This document shows, in pieces, positions 32,969-41,459 of a stretch of DNA of 64,000 nucleotides. Made by a program: the position numbers and the translations under genes. The notes beneath the pieces were generated by a model. That model was not told the origin of the DNA, searched no databases, and saw only the letters and a program-made list of their open reading frames with translations. The number at the start of each line of letters is the position of its first letter. Position 1 is the first letter of the stretch. The stretch spans positions 310,001-374,000 of the forward strand of contig NZ_BMGT01000001.1 in the NCBI RefSeq assembly GCF_014640335.1. Direction: 5' to 3'. Source of the DNA: Edaphobacter dinghuensis (GTDB taxonomy: Bacteria > Acidobacteriota > Terriglobia > Terriglobales > Acidobacteriaceae).

Positions 32969-35900
32969 TTATGTAACCCCGGTTCTCAGCAAGGAAATCT
33001 CGCTCTCGGCGTGATTGGTGCGCCTTTGTTGAAAACGATGAAGGTAGAGGTAGATAACAGGCGTAATGTAGAGGGTCAGCGATTGCGAAAGCAGGAGCCC
33101 TCCGACGACCGCTATGCCAAGGGGGCGGCGCGCTTCGCCGCTTACACCTCTTCCGAAGACGATCGGAAGTGCACCAAGAAGCGCGGCCATGGTGGTCATC
33201 ATGATCGGACGAAAGCGTTGCAGGCAACCCTGATAGATGGCGGCCGCGGGGCTAAGACCAGAGTTACGTTCGGCATCGAGCGCAAAATCTACGATCATGA
33301 TTGCGTTCTTCTTCACAATGCCAATCAGCAGAATCACGCCCAGGAATGAGTAGAGGTTCAGGTCTTCGCCGCATGCCAGCAGAATTAGCAGAGCGCCAAT
33401 AGCCGCCGATGGCAGGCCGGACAAGATCGTGATTGGATGGATGAAGCTCTCGTAGAGCACTCCAAGGACCAGATAGATCACAAGGACCGCAATCACCAGC
33501 AGAACTCCGAGACCTTTGAGCGAGCTCTGGAACTGCGCTGCAGTACCTTGAAACGCGAAGCTGATCGTCGCCGGCATCCCGATCTCTTCGGCAGCTCTGC
33601 GAACAATCTCGGTTGCGGCGCTGAGTGAGACTCCAGGCTTGAGATCGAAATCAAAAGTAACTGCGGGAAATTGGCCTATGTGGTTAACAGTTAATGGCGC
33701 AACTGTCTGGGTAAGCGTTGTAACCGCAGCGAGCGGTACCAGCCGCCCGCTGTTTGATCGGATGTACAAGTCGGCCAGCGCTGCAGGATCTCGTTGATAC
33801 TGTCGCTCGACCTCCAGAATCACGTCATAGCGTTCAGAAGACAACGTGATCGTATTGGCGCGCCGGTTTCCGTAGGCATCGTAAAGGGTATTGGCAATCT
33901 TTTCTGGGTCGACATCGAGCGACATAGCGAGATCACGGCGGATGTCGACGTTCACCCGCGGGGCGCTCATCTGCAAGTCGCTCGAGACGTGCACCAATTC
34001 CGGAAGGGCCTGCATCTTTGCCTTCAGAAGCGGCGCCCAGCGGTACAACTCTTCTGCGTCGGGACTCTCAATCGAAGCCGAGTATTGCGAACGGCCTTCA
34101 TTTTGGCCTAGGTCGACGTAGTCACCGGGACGCATATAGACATTGAGTCCGGGGATTTTGTCCAGCCGTTTCTGCAGATCGGCAATGATCGTTTTAACAT
34201 TTGGCCTGCGTTTGTCTGAAACGAGATTGACCCAGAACCATCCGACATTTTGCGATCCGACACCCGACAGATTGCTTTGCATCCCTGGAACTGTCGCCAA
34301 AATTTTGTTTACTTCCTCGCCATAAGCAACCATGCGGTTGAAGGAATTGTCCTGAGCAGCTTCCAGGGTCCCCTGAAAGTTCGGGACATCTACCGCGGGC
34401 AGAAAGCTCTTGGGTACGATGAAGAAGAGATACAAGGTGAGGGCGGTCATGGCGATACTGACGAGAATGGTCGATCGCCTATGACGCAAAACGGTATCGA
34501 GCGAACGACGATAAGCCTCCTGCACATTCGCATAGAAGCTTTCTGTATGCTGCTGGAACCAATTAGACATTGTCTCCCGCGAGCTGAGGAAGCGACTACA
34601 AAGCATCGGTGTGAGTGTCAGGGCAGTAAGACCGGAGAGCAATATCGATACGGAGATCGTCACTGCGAACTCGCGGAGCAAACGCCCTAGAACTCCGTTG
34701 AGAAAGACGATGGGCAGAAAGACTGCGACCAGCGAGAGTGTCATCGAAATAATTGTGAAGCCAACCTCATTGGCGCCGTCGAGCGCAGCTTGCATAGGTA
34801 TCTTGCCCATCTCGCGATGACGCACAATGTTCTCGATCATGACAATGGCATCGTCGACAATGAAGCCCACCGAGAGAGTGATCGCCATCATCGAAAACAT
34901 ATCTACGGAATAGCCGAGCAACCGCATCACAAGGAACGATCCGAGGATCGATACAGGAATGGTTGCGCTGGCGATGATTGTTGAAGAGACCGTCCCCAAA
35001 AATAAAAATATGACCAGCACCACGAGACCGATTGTGATGATAAGGGTACGGTTGACCTCAGAGATAGAATCGCGAACCAGGTCGGCATCGTCGGCGACTT
35101 TTCCGAAGGAGACTCCAGGAGGCATGGAGTTACGCAGCGACAGGATGACCGCTTTTACTTTGTCGGCGACTTCAATCGTATTGGCGCCCGGTTGTTTGCG
35201 CACTGCCAAGATAATGCTTCGTCGCCCATTGATCCAGAATCGGCTTCTGTCATTCCTTGAACTATTGAAGACGTTGGCAACCTGATTGAGACGGATGGGA
35301 GAGCCGTCGCGATAGGCAACAACCATTTGGGAATATTCCCCGGCTGAGCTGAGCTGGCTATTGGCCTGCAGCGAGAAGTCTTTGTTGTCGCCATATAATG
35401 TGCCCGATGGCAGGTTGGCGCTGTTGCTAGTCAGCGCTGTACGAAGCTGCTCTAGATCGAGCCCGTAAGCTGCCAGTCTTGCCGGGTCGGCCTGCACCCG
35501 AATTGCAGGTGCTTCGGGACCATACACCTCGACCTGGGAGACCCCGCTCACCATGGAGACGCGCTTGGCGAAGACCTGGTTGGCGTATTTTTCGAAATCG
35601 TCAAGCGCAATAGTCTTCGAGGACATTTCGAGCCACAGAATGGGGTTTTGTGCCGGATTCACTTTCGAATAGGAAGGCGGAGAGGGCATGCTGGCCGGCA
35701 GCGTGCCGGCAGCACGCGAGATCGCGGCCTGGACATCCTGCGCAGCCGCATCCACACCTCGGTTCAGGTCGAATTGCAATGTAATATTGGTTTCGCCCAA
35801 CTGGCTGGTGGAGGTCATGTGCTCGATGCCGGGGATGGTTGAGAACTCGCTCTCAAGCGGAGTAGCAACCGTCGATCCCATGGCGTCGGGATTCGCGCCG

Positions 35901-36055
35901 GGAAGCTCGGCCTGGACGCGGATGGTCGGATACTCGACCTCGGGCAGGTTACTGACGGGCAGCGACCAATAACTCAAAATCCCGAAGCCGGCGATGGCCG
36001 CGATCAGCAGCGTGGTAGTGGTCGCGCGATGGATGAAAAAATCGGTAAAGCGCAT
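32969..36055 (-). CDS. RND efflux pump, HAE1 family (MdtB/AcrB-like)
   Basis: 1028 residues, typical length, with the two-fold repeated layout of 12 transmembrane helices and two large periplasmic loops. Landmark segments are V-E-Y-P-T-I-R-V, G-F-I-V-D-D-A-I-V-M-I-E-N (helix 4 proton relay aspartates), and the second-half G-I-V-K-K-N-A-I-M-I-V-D-F. It exports hydrophobic drugs or metabolites using the proton gradient. Directly downstream of a matching adaptor (37 bases), but no outer-membrane channel gene follows. Confidence 0.95.
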   Translation of the reverse strand: MRFTDFFIHRATTTTLLIAAIAGFGILSYWSLPVSNLPEVEYPTIRVQAELPGANPDAMGSTVATPLESEFSTIPGIEHMTSTSQLGETNITLQFDLNRGVDAAAQDVQAAISRAAGTLPASMPSPPSYSKVNPAQNPILWLEMSSKTIALDDFEKYANQVFAKRVSMVSGVSQVEVYGPEAPAIRVQADPARLAAYGLDLEQLRTALTSNSANLPSGTLYGDNKDFSLQANSQLSSAGEYSQMVVAYRDGSPIRLNQVANVFNSSRNDRSRFWINGRRSIILAVRKQPGANTIEVADKVKAVILSLRNSMPPGVSFGKVADDADLVRDSISEVNRTLIITIGLVVLVIFLFLGTVSSTIIASATIPVSILGSFLVMRLLGYSVDMFSMMAITLSVGFIVDDAIVMIENIVRHREMGKIPMQAALDGANEVGFTIISMTLSLVAVFLPIVFLNGVLGRLLREFAVTISVSILLSGLTALTLTPMLCSRFLSSRETMSNWFQQHTESFYANVQEAYRRSLDTVLRHRRSTILVSIAMTALTLYLFFIVPKSFLPAVDVPNFQGTLEAAQDNSFNRMVAYGEEVNKILATVPGMQSNLSGVGSQNVGWFWVNLVSDKRRPNVKTIIADLQKRLDKIPGLNVYMRPGDYVDLGQNEGRSQYSASIESPDAEELYRWAPLLKAKMQALPELVHVSSDLQMSAPRVNVDIRRDLAMSLDVDPEKIANTLYDAYGNRRANTITLSSERYDVILEVERQYQRDPAALADLYIRSNSGRLVPLAAVTTLTQTVAPLTVNHIGQFPAVTFDFDLKPGVSLSAATEIVRRAAEEIGMPATISFAFQGTAAQFQSSLKGLGVLLVIAVLVIYLVLGVLYESFIHPITILSGLPSAAIGALLILLACGEDLNLYSFLGVILLIGIVKKNAIMIVDFALDAERNSGLSPAAAIYQGCLQRFRPIMMTTMAALLGALPIVFGRGVSGEARRPLGIAVVGGLLLSQSLTLYITPVIYLYLHRFQQRRTNHAESEISLLRTGVT

Positions 36056-36092
36056 AGACTAGCACCTTGCGTTACATTGGCGACATATGCCC

Positions 36093-37376
36093 TCACGGGG
36101 TGAGAGTCGGGTTTGAGTGGGATAGCTTAGTGCCCGGCGTACTCAGGAGCGTGACGGTCACACCATCTGTTAGCCGGAGCTGCCCCTCAGTCACCACCAT
36201 GTCGCCGGACTTGATGCCGCTGCCGATGATTGCTTGTTCGGGGCCGCTTGACGGCCTGTAAGTGCGCAGGACGGTGACGGACGCAGTGGAAGCCGAGCCG
36301 GACTGGATTAGCCAGACGTATTTGCCGTCCAGGCTATCCTGAACTGAAGACTCCGGGACCACCGTTCTGCCGGTTTCCATGCCTAGTTGCAGGCGCACGT
36401 TAACGAACTCGCCTGGCCAGAGTGCATTGTTGGTATTCGGAAAAATAGCTTTGAGTCTGATCGTGCCAGTGGTTGCATCTACAGTGTTATCGATGAACAC
36501 GAGATGACCACCCCTCACCAGGCCATCGGCGCTTTCGGAGCCGCTGACGTTGGTCGAGTCAGTGCTTGCGTCCACCGTAAGCTGTCCTGCCGCATTGAGA
36601 CGCCGAACCTCGGCCAAACTCTGCTCGGGAATCCCGAAGGTGATGTAGATAGGAGCCAACTGCCGTAGAGTCACGAGAGTGGTATCGTTGTCTCGCACCA
36701 TGTTGCCCGCCTTCACCATTACCGCTCCAGCCCGCCCGCTGATGGGAGCGACGACATCGGTGAAGCGAAGTTGCAGCTGGGTCTCGGCAAGGCGCGCGCG
36801 GTCGGCCTTGGTGGAACCGGCAGCAGCCTCGACTGCTGACTGATCGGCGTGCAGGGCCGCTTGAGATGTGTCGCTGGTGGTAATCAGCTGGCTTACGCGC
36901 TGTCTGGAGATCACTCCCAGCGTTCCGAGTTGCCGTGCGACATCGGCCTCCGACTGACTCTGTTTTTCTGCCGCCGCATCCCGCGCGACCACGGCACGCG
37001 CCTGCTGCTCCATCGCGGCATCGCGTTCCAGATTGGCCTGCTCTTCCCCCATCTGACGTTCAAGCGTCTCGCGATCAATACTGAACAGAAGCTGGCCCTT
37101 GCTTACGCTCTGTCCTTCCGCGAAGGCGACGCGATTGATCTGCCCTGCAATGCGCGACTTCACATCGACGCTGTCAATCGCTTCGACATTACCGACGGCC
37201 TCAATTTCCAGAGGAACGTCTTCTCGAACTGCACGGACAGCGCGAACCGGTATGGCCTCGGTTGCCGTAGTGTTTGTCTTGGCCGCCACGCGAGTGCAGG
37301 ATGTCAATGGAAGACAGAACAGTGCTGCGAGCCATGCCAATGGGAAAAACGGCAAAATTCCGCGGAGCTTCACCAT
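36093..37376 (-). CDS. RND periplasmic adaptor (membrane fusion lipoprotein)
   Basis: 427 residues with GAGGTG six bases before the ATG. The N-terminus is a lipoprotein signal with lipobox L-P-L-T-S-C, so it is anchored in the inner membrane. A barrel-sandwich lipoyl half (I-A-G-Q-I-N-R-V-A-F-A-E-G-Q-S-V) brackets an alpha-hairpin, then the second lipoyl half (V-V-A-P-I-S-G-R) and beta-barrel. First gene of the pump operon; divergent from the sensor kinase gene 255 bases away, which suggests control by that two-component system. Confidence 0.94.
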   Translation of the reverse strand: MVKLRGILPFFPLAWLAALFCLPLTSCTRVAAKTNTTATEAIPVRAVRAVREDVPLEIEAVGNVEAIDSVDVKSRIAGQINRVAFAEGQSVSKGQLLFSIDRETLERQMGEEQANLERDAAMEQQARAVVARDAAAEKQSQSEADVARQLGTLGVISRQRVSQLITTSDTSQAALHADQSAVEAAAGSTKADRARLAETQLQLRFTDVVAPISGRAGAVMVKAGNMVRDNDTTLVTLRQLAPIYITFGIPEQSLAEVRRLNAAGQLTVDASTDSTNVSGSESADGLVRGGHLVFIDNTVDATTGTIRLKAIFPNTNNALWPGEFVNVRLQLGMETGRTVVPESSVQDSLDGKYVWLIQSGSASTASVTVLRTYRPSSGPEQAIIGSGIKSGDMVVTEGQLRLTDGVTVTLLSTPGTKLSHSNPTLTP

Positions 37377-37631
37377 CGCAACACCTCAGGGTCAGCATCT
37401 GCGTCTTTTTCGCGCGCAGCCATCGACATGCAGCCGAAGTGGATCTAAATGCAGCGAGGGCCTGAAAATAAGCAGCCGACGCAAACTACTCGAACCACGG
37501 CTGGCATTTAGCATTCTTGCTGCAGAAAAGACGCTCTTCCCTGCAAAGATCTGGCGATGGCACCCCCGGAGTACGATTCTGGAAGCATCGAAATTCCTGT
37601 CGAGGCACGAAAGGCAGATGGAAGGAAGCAT

Positions 37632-38792
37632 ATGAACGCACCAGACTTATCGCTGGCAATGCCCAGCAACGATGCGATCACGACGCCGTTCAGCGGGAAC
37701 AGCACTGACATGGAAGTAGATGCCGGCCTGCTTACAGGCCTGCGTCTTAATGGTCACGCAGTGATCTTTTCCGCGGCTACTTTTCTCGGTCTCACCACTG
37801 CCGCCGAATGCCATTCGATCACTTACCTTCCTTCGCTGCTTTATGGAGCAGTGCTTTGGCTTTGGTGGGGCTGCATTGCAAGCGGAATGTGGAAGCTGAG
37901 CACGCGGCTGCCGTTTGCTTCAAACTTCTCGTTGAAGACAATTTCAATTCAGCTGTTTGCGGGTTCGGCGCTCGGCATTGTCCATCTGCTGCTGTTGGGA
38001 AGCGTCGGGTTCACGAACTCAGCTTGGCGAGCGCATGCATCTGCGCTCTCGATATGGACGAGCCTGCTCAACATCAATCGCTTTGGCATAGAAGTATTGC
38101 TCTACGGTTTTCTCTTCGGCATCATTGGCATCGTTCAGTTCCAGATTCGCGCGCAGCAAGATGCCCTGAAATCGATGGAGTTGCGAAAGCAACTCTCCGC
38201 CGCGCATCTACGCGCGTTGCAAATGCAGCTGGAGCCGCATTTCCTCTTCAATACGCTGAATGCGATTACCACGCTGGTAGAGTTTGGAAGGCAAAAGGAA
38301 GCGTTGGCGACGCTCTCTCACCTTAACGCAATGCTGCGAAGCACGCTGCAGAGAACAACTCCGGAGAAGGTTCCGCTCTCACAAGAGTTGGAGATGATGG
38401 AAAACTATCTCGCCATTGAACAGGTCCGCTTTGCCGATCGTCTTCGCATCGAGATCAAAGTAGAGCCGGGCGCCCTGGACGGGCTCGTCCCGTGTTTTCT
38501 GCTTCAGCCAATCGTCGAGAACGCCATCCGGCATGGGATTGCGAACTGTGAGAGCGAAGGAGTGGTGGAGGCCTCGGCGCGGCGCGATGGGGCTATATTG
38601 CTGCTCCGCGTGCGCGACTCAGGAAGCGGTCTTAGGATGTCGCCGCAAAATGGCCACGGTATTGGCCTCAATAACACGCGAGACAGACTTGCGCATTTCT
38701 ATCGCGACGGTTACTCGATGAAAGCGCAGCCCGTAGAATCCGGAGGATTCGAGGTAGCTATCTCTATCCCCTACGAACGCTGCCTAAGATGA
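37632..38792 (+). CDS. LytS/YehU-type sensor histidine kinase
   Basis: 386 residues from ATG 37632, chosen for the AAGGA five bases upstream; an in-frame ATG at 37557 has none. An N-terminal polar stretch leads to four transmembrane helices (about residues 40-180). The HisKA-like domain of this class follows: L-E-P-H-F-L-F-N-T-L-N with the phosphoacceptor histidine, and the ATPase N-box V-E-N-A-I-R-H-G and G-I-G-L-N-N-T. It phosphorylates the LytTR regulator encoded four bases overlapped downstream. Confidence 0.93.
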   Translation: MNAPDLSLAMPSNDAITTPFSGNSTDMEVDAGLLTGLRLNGHAVIFSAATFLGLTTAAECHSITYLPSLLYGAVLWLWWGCIASGMWKLSTRLPFASNFSLKTISIQLFAGSALGIVHLLLLGSVGFTNSAWRAHASALSIWTSLLNINRFGIEVLLYGFLFGIIGIVQFQIRAQQDALKSMELRKQLSAAHLRALQMQLEPHFLFNTLNAITTLVEFGRQKEALATLSHLNAMLRSTLQRTTPEKVPLSQELEMMENYLAIEQVRFADRLRIEIKVEPGALDGLVPCFLLQPIVENAIRHGIANCESEGVVEASARRDGAILLLRVRDSGSGLRMSPQNGHGIGLNNTRDRLAHFYRDGYSMKAQPVESGGFEVAISIPYERCLR

Positions 38793-39562
38793 AGCTAACA
38801 ACCATCATCGCCGACGACGAGCCGCTGGCGCGTGAGCGCCTGAGGTTTCTTTTGTCCAGCGACGAAGAAATCTGTGTCGTCGGCGAGTGCCGAAACGGAA
38901 GAGAAGTCGTCACGGCACTCAAGGAGCGGCGGATTGATGTGCTTTTTCTCGACATTCAGATGCCGGGCAGAGGAGGGTTCGAAGTTATCGAGCAGGTCGG
39001 CCTCGCGCACATGCCGGTTACAGTCTTTGTGACGGCGCACAATCAACACGCGGTCAAGGCATTCGAGGTCCAGGCGCTGGATTACCTAACCAAGCCGGTT
39101 GAACCAGAGCGCTTGCAGGCAACTCTGGCACGAGTAAAGGAGCGTCTTGCGTCGAGTGCCGCGCTGTCTAATCAAGAGCAACTGAAGTCCGCTCTGCAAA
39201 GCCTTGGGAATGGCGCCAAAGCAAGAAGAGACTATCCTAGACGGCTGCTCATACCCGGCGGCAGAAGAGATTCTTTCGTCAACGTCGACGAAATCGAATG
39301 GATCGAGGCCGCGGACTACTACTGTTGTCTGCATGTCGGGTCTAAGAACCTCATGCTGCGAGAGACGATCAAACAACTCGCGGAAATCCTCGATCCCGAG
39401 AAGTTCGTGCGTATCCACCGCTCCATCATCGTGAATGTCGATAGAGTCCAGGAAATCTTTCGCGAGGGACGCAGCGAAGGCTTCGTAAGTTTGACGAACG
39501 GACAACGGCTAAAAATGAGCAGGGCCGGGTGGCAGCAACTGCTTGTCGTTACACGCAGCTGA
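38789..39562 (+). CDS. LytTR-family response regulator
   Basis: 257 residues; its ATG overlaps the kinase stop (ATGA). The receiver domain (1-120) has acidic A-D-D-E, phosphoacceptor in F-L-D-I-Q-M-P-G, and Y-L-T-K-P. After a linker the LytTR DNA-binding domain (about 150-255) shows I-E-W-I-E-A-A-D-Y-Y and F-V-R-I-H-R-S-I-I-V-N-V. Such regulators bind paired direct repeats; the divergent RND operon is the most plausible target. Confidence 0.95.
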   Translation: MKLTTIIADDEPLARERLRFLLSSDEEICVVGECRNGREVVTALKERRIDVLFLDIQMPGRGGFEVIEQVGLAHMPVTVFVTAHNQHAVKAFEVQALDYLTKPVEPERLQATLARVKERLASSAALSNQEQLKSALQSLGNGAKARRDYPRRLLIPGGRRDSFVNVDEIEWIEAADYYCCLHVGSKNLMLRETIKQLAEILDPEKFVRIHRSIIVNVDRVQEIFREGRSEGFVSLTNGQRLKMSRAGWQQLLVVTRS

Positions 39563-39676
39563 TCTCCCTTCCTACAGCAGTGCGCGTCACCGTGTTGTCA
39601 CCACTTCAATTCAGTTATTTCTCAGCAGCATCAGCGTAACCCAGAGTCATACAAGTATGCGTCGGCGTTTCGAGAA

Positions 39677-41053
39677 TCAATGGCTAAATCGAGTTGCAAT
39701 AATCCGGGACGGAAGCGGTGCTGCATCAAGACTTGTCGTCTCAATCAAGATTTCGAAGGGACCGACAGTTCCATTCGGCAGGGTAGCCCGCTGAATAATT
39801 GGACGCATGCTGGCTTCGTCCAGAATCGTATCCGCAGCAGCTTGGGTTGCAGCCATGTTCAACCCCTCAATGAGTAGTATTCGTCCGGTTCGGTTCAGGT
39901 TCGGAATAAATGCGACCACTCCAAAAGTTTGATGCGATAGTTGCTGCGATTCATTCTCATATACCGACCGCTCACCTTTTGCGGGGTGTGAGTTGAGGAT
40001 GGAGCAATGGTTAACATTTGATTCGCAAACGAATTGGAAATTGAGCTGCTTTTGGAGCAGATAGATCCAGGGATCAGTGTGAATTGCTCCCAGCAAAATG
40101 GCATTGCCATCTCGCAGATCATCCATTCGCAGGTCGCGGGCGAATCGAACAACAAAACGATCCGGGACTACTTCGGGTAGACGGCTCAACTTTGTAATGA
40201 TATCGATATCAGCTATGCTGCTATATTTTTGAGTACGCAAATCCTCAACGTTCGCCAGATCGATACCCTTGATATTTACTTCAGAGAGATATTTTCCGCT
40301 CACATAATCAGCGAGAGTTGCTGGTTGTTTGGAGAGGTTCTGCAATATACCCAGACCGCTGTCTGCTGGAACGATAAATGTGTCCTGGTCTCTTGAGAAT
40401 ATCTCCGACCAAAGTGGACGGGTGGCCGGTTGCGCACTTGGAAAAAGCGCGCGGATGCGATTGAACAGCAATAGCATCGCACAAAATAGTAAGACACAGC
40501 CCCCGGCTCCCAACAGGAACATCCTCCAATCCGGGGTTCGAGGAGATGGTAGAGCAGAAACGACGACCCCTCCTTCTGTAGTTGGATCAGATGTTTCTCT
40601 CTGCCTGGACTCCTCTGGACTGGTCGGAGCCCGCGACTGCGAATGGATGGCCGAGGTGGGAAGCCCTGCCATTTGAAAGACCGGAACATAGCCTCCGCGC
40701 GGAATCTTGATCCTTATTCGTTCATTTGCTCCTTCACGTGCAAAGTATAAGTCGAGGCGCTTTCGAAGCTGTCCAGCATAGTTGCGGACGATATTGTCGT
40801 CGCCAGGATTGTAATCGGCAGGACGATTGAACACCTGGACGCCAATTTGCTGCTCCGTGATTGCCTCAGTCATCCCTCGAAGTTCGCGATCGCAGATATA
40901 CAACAGAAATTTTGGCAGGAACTCCGACTTCGAGAAGTGTTCACTCGTTGCAATGCGTCGAATCAAATCCCGACAGTCAATCTCGGATAGAGGCACCGTG
41001 GGATCGGATTCGCTGGGCTCCCTTCTTTGAGAGCTCTCCGCTGCAACACTCAT
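39677..41053 (-). CDS. Membrane-spanning one-component regulator A (paired with TonB receptor 1)
   Basis: 458 residues from ATG 41053 (GTG 41059 also possible). Residues about 28-130 form a cytoplasmic winged-helix-like domain ending I-K-I-P-R-G-G-Y-V-P-V-F, the strand that closes OmpR/CadC-type DNA-binding domains. A polar linker, one transmembrane helix (about 178-200) and a periplasmic domain (215-458) follow. The periplasmic part shares with regulator B the blocks I-V-P-x-D-S, S-G-K/N, V-R-F-A-R-D, N-x-I-L-x-G and T-x-P-W-I. Divergent from the receptor gene across 400 bases with inverted repeats. Confidence 0.75.
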   Translation of the reverse strand: MSVAAESSQRREPSESDPTVPLSEIDCRDLIRRIATSEHFSKSEFLPKFLLYICDRELRGMTEAITEQQIGVQVFNRPADYNPGDDNIVRNYAGQLRKRLDLYFAREGANERIRIKIPRGGYVPVFQMAGLPTSAIHSQSRAPTSPEESRQRETSDPTTEGGVVVSALPSPRTPDWRMFLLGAGGCVLLFCAMLLLFNRIRALFPSAQPATRPLWSEIFSRDQDTFIVPADSGLGILQNLSKQPATLADYVSGKYLSEVNIKGIDLANVEDLRTQKYSSIADIDIITKLSRLPEVVPDRFVVRFARDLRMDDLRDGNAILLGAIHTDPWIYLLQKQLNFQFVCESNVNHCSILNSHPAKGERSVYENESQQLSHQTFGVVAFIPNLNRTGRILLIEGLNMAATQAAADTILDEASMRPIIQRATLPNGTVGPFEILIETTSLDAAPLPSRIIATRFSH

Positions 41054-41059
41054 AAACAC

Positions 41060-41459
41060 CCCGCTTCAATCGAACCGATCGGCATCTTGATGCCCTCTCT
41101 GTGACCGAGAGAGCAATACTGCGCCGGCAGGGGTAGCTCTAAACATGGAATAAACCGTTTATAAACCCTCGGTTCCTTTGCTGCAGCGGATACAATCGCT
41201 TGCTTTACCATGCATTGTCTCTTTTGAAATCAATGACTTCACCATTTAACACCTGGTTTACAGGTTTCAACGGTTAATGCACCTTTCAAGCAGGAAACCT
41301 TCTCCTAGTATTGCTTCATTCACTGGTACCTGATCCCGCGAATAGTCCGATTTTAGGTGCGAAATATGAATAGGAAGTTACGCCTATTCGAGTCGGCAAT
41401 GGGGCAGTGCGCCAATCTGAATGGAAGACAAAAGGTTCAACTTTAGAGGAGATAGACCA
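41060..41459. promoter_or_regulatory. Divergent control region of regulator A and TonB receptor 1
   Basis: Non-coding. Contains a perfect palindrome GGCATC-TT-GATGCC (41081-41094), a 6-7-6 inverted repeat (41095-41100 with 41108-41113), and a 7-bp inverted repeat (41368-41374 with 41383-41389). The first two are within 60 bases of the regulator start and suit autoregulation; the third is about 70 bases before the receptor. The receptor's strong Shine-Dalgarno AGAGGAG is at 41445-41451. Confidence 0.5.
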
